From the NCBI GenBank assembly GCA_947178315.1, contig CAMWXW010000004.1:1-15862 (forward strand): DNA of 15,862 nt. The letters are read 5' to 3'. This document shows positions 1-6,718 of this stretch, in pieces. Under the pieces are notes generated by a model that saw only the letters and a list, made by a program, of their open reading frames with translations, had not been told where the DNA came from and ran no database searches. Made by a program: the position numbers and the translations under genes. The DNA is from an uncultured Desulfovibrionaceae bacterium. Lineage in GTDB: Bacteria > Desulfobacterota > Desulfovibrionia > Desulfovibrionales > Desulfovibrionaceae. Position 1 is the stretch's first letter. Each line of letters opens with the position of its first letter.

Positions 1-394
1 CCCAGAAACAACTACCGGTGGAAATGCTCTTAAATTTTATGCCTCTGTACGAATGGATATCAGAAAAATTCAATCCCTCAAAGATAAAGAAGAAGTCTAT
101 GGTTCTCGAACTCGTGTTAAAGTTGTTAAAAATAAAGTCGCTCCTCCATTCAAAGAAGCTCAATTTGATATCTTATATGGAAGAGGAATATCAAAGGTAG
201 GTGAACTCATTGATTTTGCTGTTGATGCTGGTATTGTCGAAAAAAGTGGCTCTTGGTTTGCCTTCGGTTCTGAAAAACTAGGACAAGGAAGAGATAATGT
301 ACGGGCTATGCTTGAAGAAAATCCTACACTATTACAAGATATAGAGCATCAAGTCATTGAGTATCTTGGTCTTGAACGCACAACACATATCTAA
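1..394 (+). CDS. recA: RecA recombinase, upstream tandem copy (3' end only; gene starts before the window)
   Basis: Reading from base 2, this is the last ~130 codons of a RecA: it enters at PETTTGGNALKFYAS (end of DNA-binding loop L2) and continues through the core and C-terminal domain to TAA at 392-394. RecA forms filaments on single-stranded DNA, drives strand exchange and stimulates LexA-type self-cleavage. The segment aligns without gaps to 1184-1570 of the complete recA just downstream. Over the first 300 bases I count about 23 mismatches, mostly silent; after about base 320 the copies diverge sharply. This copy ends in ERTTHI and lacks the acidic tail of the downstream copy. It also has Arg where most RecAs have Glu and the neighbour has Thr (ILYGRGIS). 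Whether the 5' part is intact cannot be seen; the visible part has no stop or frameshift. Confidence 0.93.
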   Translation, partial: PETTTGGNALKFYASVRMDIRKIQSLKDKEEVYGSRTRVKVVKNKVAPPFKEAQFDILYGRGISKVGELIDFAVDAGIVEKSGSWFAFGSEKLGQGRDNVRAMLEENPTLLQDIEHQVIEYLGLERTTHI

Positions 395-418
395 GTAGAT
401 ATCACACCTATCTCTTTT
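387..418 (+). terminator. possible weak terminator at the end of the upstream recA
   Basis: A short AT-only hairpin (ATATCT 387-392, AGATAT 397-402) spans the stop codon, and a five-T run follows at 414-418. The stem is weak and the T run is about ten bases away, so this is a poor rho-independent terminator at best. Confidence 0.22.
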
Positions 419-490
419 TACTACAATGATAAGAAGGGTAGAGTGTCTCTCACATACGTACTATATACTCCTTATATGCATGAAAAAGGC

Positions 491-519
491 TTGCTAAATT
501 AGTATTCCTATAGTATAGA
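491..519 (+). promoter_or_regulatory. putative promoter of the second recA
   Basis: TTGCTA (491-496) and TATAGA (514-519) are separated by 17 bases, matching a sigma-70 type -35/-10 pair. The SD (AAGGAGAG, 536-543) and ATG at 549 follow. No known LexA operator was recognised in 395-548, so SOS control cannot be claimed. The pair suggests that the second recA can be transcribed independently of the first. Confidence 0.5.
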
Positions 520-548
520 TACAAAGAATTCCTCTAAGGAGAGATAGC

Positions 549-1592
549 ATGGCAAAAAAAATGACAGATATTGATAGCCTTAAAAAAGAAGCACTGAAAA
601 CTGCACTGGGAACAATAGAACGCAAATATGGACAAGGTTCTATCATGAAATTAAGTGATCCCACTAATATCTCTATTCCTGTTATTCCAACCGGTTCACT
701 TGGTCTCGATGTCGCACTTGGTGTCGGAGGACTCCCACGTGGAAGAATAGCAGAAATCTATGGTCCAGAATCTTCTGGAAAAACTACTATTGCCTTACAC
801 ATGATTGCAGAATGTCAAAAAATGGGGGGAACAGCTGCCTTTGTTGATGCAGAACACGCCCTTGACCCTATCTATGCTCAGAAATTAGGAGTACAGTTAG
901 ATGACCTTCTTATTTCACAACCAGATCATGGTGAACAAGCTCTTGATATTGTAGATATGCTCGTTCGTTCAAACGCTGTTGATCTCATCGTTGTTGATTC
1001 AGTTGCAGCTCTTATCCCACAGACTGAACTAGAAGGAAATATGGGTGAAACTCAGATGGGAAGTCAAGCTCGTCTTATGTCTCACGCTTTACGAAAACTC
1101 ACAGGTTCTATCAATAAATCACACACATCTGTTCTCTTTATCAATCAAATACGTATGAAGATTGGTGCTATTTCATACGGAAGCCCAGAGACAACTACCG
1201 GTGGAAATGCTCTTAAGTTTTATGCTTCTGTACGAATGGATATCAGAAAAATTCAATCCCTCAAAGATAAAGAGGAAGTCTACGGTTCTCGAACTCGTGT
1301 CAAAGTTGTTAAAAATAAGCTTGCTCCTCCATTCAAAGAGGCTCAATTTGATATCCTCTATGGAACTGGAATATCAAAAGTGGGTGAACTCATCGATTTT
1401 GCTGTTGATGCTGGTATTGTTGAGAAAAGTGGCTCTTGGTTTGCCTTAGGTTCTGAAAAGCTCGGACAAGGAAGAGATAACGTACGGGCTATGCTTGAAG
1501 AAAATATCACATTACTTCAAGATCTTGAACGAAAAGTTAATGAATATCTTGGTATTGAGCGGGTTGTTACTGCTATAGAAGAACAAGAGTAA
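549..1592 (+). CDS. recA: RecA recombinase, complete downstream copy
   Basis: A full-length RecA of 347 residues (E. coli has 353), acting in homologous recombination and induction of the DNA-damage response. Visible motifs: Walker A GPESSGKTT at residues 72-80, VDAEHALDP with the catalytic Glu at 102, Walker B LIVVDS at about 146-151, loop L1 at about 157-170, and loop L2 ending in PETTTGGNALKF at about 213-224. L2 reads KIGAISYGSPETT, one residue longer than the usual KIGVMFGNPETT type. The C-terminus ends in the acidic EEQE, as is usual. The start is supported by AAGGAGAG five bases upstream. A second recA lies immediately upstream, and alaS starts 15 bases downstream, so recA-alaS probably form an operon; recX, often found between them in other bacteria, is absent. 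Confidence 0.98.
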   Translation: MAKKMTDIDSLKKEALKTALGTIERKYGQGSIMKLSDPTNISIPVIPTGSLGLDVALGVGGLPRGRIAEIYGPESSGKTTIALHMIAECQKMGGTAAFVDAEHALDPIYAQKLGVQLDDLLISQPDHGEQALDIVDMLVRSNAVDLIVVDSVAALIPQTELEGNMGETQMGSQARLMSHALRKLTGSINKSHTSVLFINQIRMKIGAISYGSPETTTGGNALKFYASVRMDIRKIQSLKDKEEVYGSRTRVKVVKNKLAPPFKEAQFDILYGTGISKVGELIDFAVDAGIVEKSGSWFALGSEKLGQGRDNVRAMLEENITLLQDLERKVNEYLGIERVVTAIEEQE

Positions 1593-1607
1593 AAATCGGA
1601 GGAGTAC

Positions 1608-4250
1608 GTGCTGACAACTGCAGAGATACGAGCAAAATTTCTTGCCTTTTTTAAGAGTAAAAATCATGCTATTCTCCCTTCTTCCTCTCTTATTCCTAAT
1701 AATGATCCAACACTTCTTTTTACAAATGCAGGCATGGTACAATTTAAGAATATCTTTCAAGGAAAAGAAAAACCTCTTGTAGAAACAGCAGCTACTGTAC
1801 AAAAGTGTATTCGAGCAGGAGGAAAACACAACGACCTTGATAATGTCGGAAGAACTGCTCGACATCATACCTTTTTTGAAATGTTAGGCAATTTCTCCTT
1901 TGGTTCCTATTTCAAGCGAGATGCAATCCGTTATGCATGGGAATTCATTACAAAAGAATTACAGCTTGATAAAAACAGGCTGTATGTTACAGTCTATCTT
2001 GATGATGATGAAGCATACACCATATGGCATGATGAATGTGGTCTTGATGCTACACGAATCTTTCGACTTGGAGAAAAAGATAACTTCTGGACTATGGGAG
2101 ATACTGGTCCATGCGGTCCAAGTTCTGAAATTTTTGTTGATCAAGGAGAAGCATTACGGTGTGGTGATGAATGTGGAATAGGAAAATGTGATTGTGATAG
2201 ATTCCTTGAAATATGGAATCTTGTTTTTATGCAATTTGATCAACAAGCTGATGGAACTCGTCTTCCCCTTCCAAAGCCTTCTATAGATACAGGTATCGGA
2301 CTCGAACGTTTAGCTGCTATTTGCCAAGGTGTCCACTCCAATTATGATACTGATATCTTTATGGGAATTATTCACTACATAGAAGAACTCATAGAGAGAA
2401 GATATACATATAAAGGAGGCAATGAATCCTTTGATGTAGCTATGCGTGTTATTGCAGATCATAGTAGAGCAATTGCTTTTATGATAGCTGATGGTATTCT
2501 CCCTTCCAATGAAGGAAGAGGCTATGTATTGCGTAGGATATTACGTAGAGCATATCGTTTTGGTAGGGAATTAGGCTGTACAGGAACATTTTTATATAAG
2601 GTTGTTCTCTTTATCACGCAACATATGGGAGAACAGTATCAGGAATTACTACAAAATCCAGACTTTATGCAACGCATTGTAGAAAAAGAGGAAGAAGCAT
2701 TTAATAAGACACTTGATAAAGGTCTTCTTCTTTTAGAAGAGATGTTAGCAGAAGCAAAAGAAAAAAAGCATGATAGATTATGTGGTAAAAAGGCTTTTCT
2801 CTTACATGATACCTATGGTTTTCCTATTGATATTGTGAATGATATTGTAGAACAAAATGGAATGACGGTTGATCTTATTGAATTTGAAGCATGTATCCAA
2901 GAGCAAAAAGAGCGAGCACGTATGGCATGGAAAGGTGGAGATACAACCGTACTCCAATCAATCTTTACATATACAAGCGATATAGAGCAGACACATTTTG
3001 TAGGATATGAACAAACAACAGCAGAGGCTCTCATACAACAACTCTATTCTGATACAGGAACTCCAATAGATACATTAGAAGAAGGAAGTTATGGTTACTG
3101 CGTACTAACACAGACTCCTTTTTATGCAACAGCAGGAGGACAAGAGAGTGATATAGGAATACTTAGCACAGAAAACGCATGTGCAGAATGTATTGGAGCT
3201 GAACTTTCTCCTTCTGGTGCTATAGTACACAGTATATATGTTACTTCCGGCATCATACATAAAAATAGCTCTGTACAAGCATGTATAGATATCGACACAC
3301 GACATGCTCTTGCACGTAATCATACTGCAACACATCTTGCTTTTGCTGCACTACGTTCCCTTATCTCTCCAACAATACGTCAAGCCGGCTCTCTTGTAAC
3401 AGCAACAAAGTTACGTTTTGACTATACTGCGATAGAACCGTTAACACAAGAACAGATAAATTCAATAGAAAAAGAAGTCAATACGCGTATACAACAAGCC
3501 ATTTCTGCACATGTTATTGAAACAGAATATGAAAAAGCTATTGCACAAGGTGCTGTTTCACTTGCTGGAGAAACATATTCTGATACAGTTCGTGTCGTTT
3601 CTTTTGATACCTATTCACAAGAGTTATGTTGTGGAACACATGTTCACAATACAGGTGAAATTGGTGCTTTTGTTATTACTTCAGAATCTGGGGTTGCTAC
3701 AGGTGTTCGAAGAATAGAAGCGATTACAGGAATGCAAGCACTTACATATATGCAAGAACAGAGAGCGACGTTACAGGACATTGCCCTTACCTTAAAATGT
3801 CCACAATCTTCAATAGAACGAAATATAGGGCTTCTCATAGAAGAGAAAAAAGCATTGCAAAAACAACTAGAAGAACAAAGTATACTCCTTGCATCATATA
3901 CAGCACAAAAACTCACACAGCAAATAGAACATATGTCTGCATGTTCACTTCTTATGCACATATTTCATGACACAACACCACAGTTTATGAAAGCTGTTAT
4001 TGATACTTTACGTCCTACTTTTACAAAGGGAGTTATTGTACTTGCATCTCTCTCTGTTGATACTGTCCATGTTGTCATATATACTGGAGATGAGATAGTA
4101 AAACAATATAGTGCAAAAATGCTTTTAGAACACATAGCATCATATATAAATGCAAAAGGAGGTGGAAAGCCTAATTTAGTACAAGCTGGTGGAAAAAATC
4201 CAGCTGGAATTGAAGAAGCTTTTTCTGCAATAAAGACTCTTTTACAATAG
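1608..4250 (+). CDS. alaS: Alanine--tRNA ligase
   Basis: Full-length class II alanyl-tRNA synthetase (880 residues; E. coli 876) that charges tRNA-Ala and removes mis-charged Ser or Gly. The catalytic domain opens with NDPTLLFTNAGM and RAGGKHNDLDNVG, followed by PKPSIDTGIGLERL. The editing domain carries the metal ligands HTATH (His572, His576) and CCGTH (Cys674, His678). A charged helical stretch at about 735-765 precedes the C-Ala domain, with GGGKPNLVQAGG at about 851-862. The editing-domain motif usually written FYAESGGQVGD reads FYATAGGQESD here, a mild departure that leaves the metal ligands intact. The start is GTG at 1608, with GGAGGAG at 1598-1604 and the normal AlaRS N-terminus (LTTAEIRAKFLAFF). 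It lies 15 bases after recA and is probably co-transcribed with it. It converges on the TPR gene 32 bases downstream. Confidence 0.98.
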   Translation: MLTTAEIRAKFLAFFKSKNHAILPSSSLIPNNDPTLLFTNAGMVQFKNIFQGKEKPLVETAATVQKCIRAGGKHNDLDNVGRTARHHTFFEMLGNFSFGSYFKRDAIRYAWEFITKELQLDKNRLYVTVYLDDDEAYTIWHDECGLDATRIFRLGEKDNFWTMGDTGPCGPSSEIFVDQGEALRCGDECGIGKCDCDRFLEIWNLVFMQFDQQADGTRLPLPKPSIDTGIGLERLAAICQGVHSNYDTDIFMGIIHYIEELIERRYTYKGGNESFDVAMRVIADHSRAIAFMIADGILPSNEGRGYVLRRILRRAYRFGRELGCTGTFLYKVVLFITQHMGEQYQELLQNPDFMQRIVEKEEEAFNKTLDKGLLLLEEMLAEAKEKKHDRLCGKKAFLLHDTYGFPIDIVNDIVEQNGMTVDLIEFEACIQEQKERARMAWKGGDTTVLQSIFTYTSDIEQTHFVGYEQTTAEALIQQLYSDTGTPIDTLEEGSYGYCVLTQTPFYATAGGQESDIGILSTENACAECIGAELSPSGAIVHSIYVTSGIIHKNSSVQACIDIDTRHALARNHTATHLAFAALRSLISPTIRQAGSLVTATKLRFDYTAIEPLTQEQINSIEKEVNTRIQQAISAHVIETEYEKAIAQGAVSLAGETYSDTVRVVSFDTYSQELCCGTHVHNTGEIGAFVITSESGVATGVRRIEAITGMQALTYMQEQRATLQDIALTLKCPQSSIERNIGLLIEEKKALQKQLEEQSILLASYTAQKLTQQIEHMSACSLLMHIFHDTTPQFMKAVIDTLRPTFTKGVIVLASLSVDTVHVVIYTGDEIVKQYSAKMLLEHIASYINAKGGGKPNLVQAGGKNPAGIEEAFSAIKTLLQ

Positions 4251-4282
4251 ATACTCTTATGACATCAGTTGAGTAACAAAAA

Positions 4283-5143
4283 TTATAGTTCATTCTTCTC
4301 TGTCTTACGTAATGCTTGTACTCGTGATTGTATTACATCTCTATTTGGATAGATACTTTCAATAGCTTTTAACTCCTCTATTGCTTGCTTTCTCTCACCT
4401 AATAAGCCATATATTGTTGCTAACATAAAACGTGAAGAGTAGTGTATCTCTTCATCAGGTTGACTATTCCCTATCAATTTATTAAAAATTGGACGTGCTT
4501 TTTTATATTGCTCCCCTAGTGTATATACTACGCCTAATTCATATTCACACCATTTCCCTACTTCTTGCTCTTCTTTTTGAATACAACGTTCTAATTGTTC
4601 TTCTCCTCGCTGTAAATTACGGGTATCTTCGGCTATAAGAACAATATATTGTCTATATAACTTAATCTTCTCTTCTTGTGAGAGTGGAAAATTACTTGTC
4701 ATTAGCTTTTCTAGTGTATGAATGACTTCCTCTTTAGAACGCTTCATATGGTATACTTGAACCATCTCTTTCAACACATAGGGCATATATTCAACATCGT
4801 GTTCGTACTCTTTCTCCATATCTCGCAATATATTTATCCCTTGTTCAAAATCACTCTTCAACTGAACTGTAATATAAAGGAGTCGTTGCCATGCAAGCCA
4901 TCGTTTGGAATCTGAACCTGTTGTCATATCAGAGAGATACTCACTATACTTTTCTATCGCTTTATCATATTCTTTACTTGCGTATAGCTCCTCTCCTTCT
5001 CGAAATATCTGACTCACTTCTTCTTTGTTGCCTAATAATATCATATAGTAAATGACTGCACAAATACATAGTGATAGGAGTATTCCAGCAAGAATTCCAT
5101 ATTTTTTCTGTATCATCGATAGCGTTACTTTATTTTTGAACAT
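4283..5143 (-). CDS. membrane-anchored TPR-type protein of unknown specific function
   Basis: 286 residues. After a short basic N-terminus, one hydrophobic segment at about residues 16-37 (YGILAGILLSLCICAVIYYM) looks like an uncleaved signal anchor. The rest is soluble, charged and helical, with TPR-like pairs such as LYASKEYDKAIEKYSEYL (about 53-70), YELGVVYTLGEQYKKARPIF and LATIYGLLGERKQAIEEL. Such proteins commonly scaffold protein complexes on the outer face of the inner membrane; the partner cannot be read from sequence. The ATG has a good upstream GGAGAG. It lies 71 bases downstream of fliR on the same strand, so the two may share a transcript, hinting at but not proving a flagellar or envelope role. 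It is not a recognised BamD or YfgM by clear motif. Confidence 0.85.
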   Translation of the reverse strand: MFKNKVTLSMIQKKYGILAGILLSLCICAVIYYMILLGNKEEVSQIFREGEELYASKEYDKAIEKYSEYLSDMTTGSDSKRWLAWQRLLYITVQLKSDFEQGINILRDMEKEYEHDVEYMPYVLKEMVQVYHMKRSKEEVIHTLEKLMTSNFPLSQEEKIKLYRQYIVLIAEDTRNLQRGEEQLERCIQKEEQEVGKWCEYELGVVYTLGEQYKKARPIFNKLIGNSQPDEEIHYSSRFMLATIYGLLGERKQAIEELKAIESIYPNRDVIQSRVQALRKTEKNEL

Positions 5144-5214
5144 ATCCTCTCCTCATTCCCTCTATTACTATGTATACACTAATTAGTCACATATTCAAAA
5201 TCATCTCATATTTT

Positions 5215-6000
5215 CTACGGTGCGCTCATTTTTGTAATAGCTCCCATAAACGACGTAATTCCACCTGAATAGTCTTTTATCTCGAATGCTAAAAGTTCTA
5301 ATATCAACAATAAGAAAATAAAGCCAACTGCTATTTTTATTGGAAATGCAAAGAGCATCAGATTCATTGTAGGGACTGCTTTACCCACAAGTGCCATTGC
5401 AAGAGTAAGAACTATCATCGCACTCACGACTGGGGCTGATATCTTGAATGCTAAATAAAACATAGTACCACTATAGCTAAGTACATCTTGTGCAAGACGC
5501 GCACTCCATGTGAAATCACCCACTGGCAAAAGAGAAAACGATTCTGCTAATGAACGAATCACAGCTATATGTCCATTAAATAACAAAAAGAATAAAAGAG
5601 CTATGAGATAGAAAAAGTTTGTTATTGCTCCAGCTTGCATTCCAGACGTAGGATCAATAACATTAGCCATAGAAAAGCCTATTTGTATATTGGTAAACTC
5701 AAGACCTATACGAATTGCCATAAAAATAATACGAGTACATATACCTAAGGTAAATCCATAGATCAATTCCTTTACAGTAAGCAAGATTAGATACACTGTT
5801 GAGAATGAAGGAATCTGTAGCGTCGGAATATTGACGTAATATAAAAATACAATGCTAAGGATAGCAATAAGAGGAAATTTAACTGCTCTTGGTATAAAGT
5901 TACCATCAAAGAATGGGAGCATAAATATCACAATTCCAAGACGTATCAGTATTAACAAAAGAGTCTGTGCTTCCATTACTGTTATTGGTAATGTTATCAT
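5215..6000 (-). CDS. fliR: Flagellar export apparatus membrane protein FliR
   Basis: 261 very hydrophobic residues with about six membrane segments, the size and layout of FliR, a component of the FliPQR export gate at the base of the flagellum. Family-type features are RLGIVIFMLPFF and IPRAVKFPL near the N-terminus, KELIYGFTLG, a segment with IQIGFSMANVIDPTSG (about 105-120), FLLFNGHIAVIRSLAESF and the LP that follows. Virulence secretion homologues (SctT) are related, but the NGH...SF...LP pattern favours FliR. No clear SD precedes the ATG at 6000, and Met9 is a possible alternative start. FliR is usually encoded with fliP, fliQ and flhB; none of these is downstream, where the TPR gene lies, and upstream is the putative origin region. 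Confidence is high for the family and moderate for the start. Confidence 0.9.
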   Translation of the reverse strand: MITLPITVMEAQTLLLILIRLGIVIFMLPFFDGNFIPRAVKFPLIAILSIVFLYYVNIPTLQIPSFSTVYLILLTVKELIYGFTLGICTRIIFMAIRIGLEFTNIQIGFSMANVIDPTSGMQAGAITNFFYLIALLFFLLFNGHIAVIRSLAESFSLLPVGDFTWSARLAQDVLSYSGTMFYLAFKISAPVVSAMIVLTLAMALVGKAVPTMNLMLFAFPIKIAVGFIFLLLILELLAFEIKDYSGGITSFMGAITKMSAP

Positions 6001-6051
6001 AACGGAGCATGTATATGCAAAACGTATTCCTCATTAGCTGTCGAAGTATAA

Positions 6052-6078
6052 TGTTCGTATTGTTTATACTGTTCTTAT
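6052..6078 (+). repeat. three exactly contiguous 9-mers (cluster 1)
   Basis: TGTTCGTAT (6052-6060), TGTTTATAC (6061-6069) and TGTTCTTAT (6070-6078) abut without spacers, so TGTT recurs every nine bases. The array lies about 50 bases upstream of the fliR start and could bind an oligomerising protein, DnaA being the obvious candidate. Confidence 0.65.
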
Positions 6079-6172
6079 TATCATAGCTATCTTCTATCAA
6101 TATAAACCATATGAATAGTATTTTTATTGAGACTCACTGTCTTTCCTAAGATATATTTTATAAAAATAGTGA

Positions 6173-6202
6173 TGTTCATAATGTTCATATTGTTGTTTAT
6201 AA
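6173..6202 (+). repeat. contiguous 9-mers (cluster 2)
   Basis: TGTTCATAA (6173-6181) and TGTTCATAT (6182-6190) abut. They are followed by a degenerate third unit TGTTGTTTA (6191-6199) or, three bases on, TGTTTATAA (6194-6202). The motif and nine-base period are those of the cluster at 6052-6078. Confidence 0.65.
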
Positions 6203-6258
6203 GATATTCATTCATACTTAGTGAGATAAAGAACAATACGCACATTATGAGAATAAAA

Positions 6259-6291
6259 TGTTCGTATATACTCTGTTACTATTGTTATAAC
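6259..6291 (+). repeat. 9-mer copies (cluster 3)
   Basis: TGTTCGTAT (6259-6267) is identical to the first unit of the 6052 cluster. After six bases come the abutting, looser units TGTTACTAT (6274-6282) and TGTTATAAC (6283-6291). TGTTACTAT recurs exactly at 6411-6419. Confidence 0.5.
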
Positions 6292-6508
6292 TATGCATAA
6301 AAAATAAAAAGAGAATGCAAACTATCTACAAAAGTGAAGATATACATAGATAGAGAAGGGGTATAAAATAAAGATAAAAGATTATAGATTACAGATAAAT
6401 AAATTGATTTTGTTACTATAATGTGCTATTGTGTTTATAAATATATTAAGGATAAAAAGATAAGATAGGGTGAAGAATATCTAATATAGTCGTATGTTCA
6501 TAGTCCTG

Positions 6509-6586
6509 TAGAGTATATGTTCTTTTATGTATATTATATGCAATATATAGAGCATAGAGACATGTTATATGTATATATATACTCTA
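6509..6586. repeat. 10-bp perfect inverted repeat around an AT-rich core
   Basis: TAGAGTATAT (6509-6518) is the reverse complement of ATATACTCTA (6577-6586). The 58 bases between are almost all A/T and include the palindrome GTATATATATAC (6571-6582). It may belong to the unwinding region or to regulation of dnaN; chance is also possible in such AT-rich DNA. Confidence 0.35.
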
Positions 6587-6644
6587 TAGTGTTCTTGAAA
6601 GATGTCTTCTATAATCCCTCTCTTTCAATGATAATATGGAGTTA

Positions 6645-6677
6645 TTGACATATACTTCATGTTATTACTATTACTAT
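6645..6677 (+). promoter_or_regulatory. possible dnaN promoter
   Basis: A perfect -35 hexamer TTGACA lies at 6645-6650. The best -10 candidates downstream are TACTAT at 6666-6671 (15-base spacer) and TACTAT at 6672-6677 (21-base spacer), neither ideal. Transcription from here would begin after the ATG at 6659, which fits the choice of 6719 as the dnaN start. Confidence 0.35.
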
Positions 6678-6718
6678 TTTTTATTTATACTTTAACGTAT
6701 GTTATTTCTGGAGTGTAT

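Larger units (their letters stand above)
6001..6718. other. gene-free AT-rich region with 9-mer repeats; candidate replication origin
   Basis: About 0.7 kb with no credible gene lies between the divergent fliR and dnaN starts. It contains many copies of a 9-mer of the form TGTT(C/T)(A/G)TA(A/T), all on the + strand, in clusters listed separately, with further looser copies at 6411-6419, 6432-6440, 6495-6503, 6518-6526 and 6590-6598. The reverse complement (TTATGAACA type) matches seven of nine bases of the E. coli DnaA box TTATCCACA. Between about 6295 and 6400 the + strand is rich in A and G with very little C, and 6525-6585 is almost pure A/T, as expected of an unwinding element. Position next to dnaN and gyrBA supports an origin, but dnaA itself is not here and no perfect TTATNCACA box was found in this stretch. 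Confidence 0.5.

Noticed and set aside
395..548. LexA (SOS) operator ahead of the second recA
   Set aside because: No recognised LexA motif of the enteric, Bacillus or alphaproteobacterial types was found, and the host's motif is unknown.
1512..1868. A 118-codon frame on the - strand across the recA-alaS junction
   Set aside because: It is antisense to two certain genes, with a low-complexity Ser/Cys/Phe-rich product and no SD.
4251..4282. Possible bidirectional terminator between the convergent alaS and TPR genes (TACTC/GAGTA)
   Set aside because: Only five base pairs with a 14-base loop and no adequate T run on either strand.
5144..5214. Possible promoter between fliR and the TPR gene on the - strand (TTGAAT...TATACA)
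   Set aside because: Both hexamers match only four of six positions, which is expected by chance in AT-rich DNA; read-through from fliR is as likely.
6659..6718. Twenty hydrophobic residues in frame ahead of DnaN, resembling a signal peptide
   Set aside because: The clamp is cytoplasmic, no family member has such an extension, and a well-placed GGAG marks the start at 6719; the extension is T-rich intergenic DNA read in frame.
6001..6718. CRISPR array
   Set aside because: The repeated units are only nine bases, often contiguous and without unique spacers of constant length.
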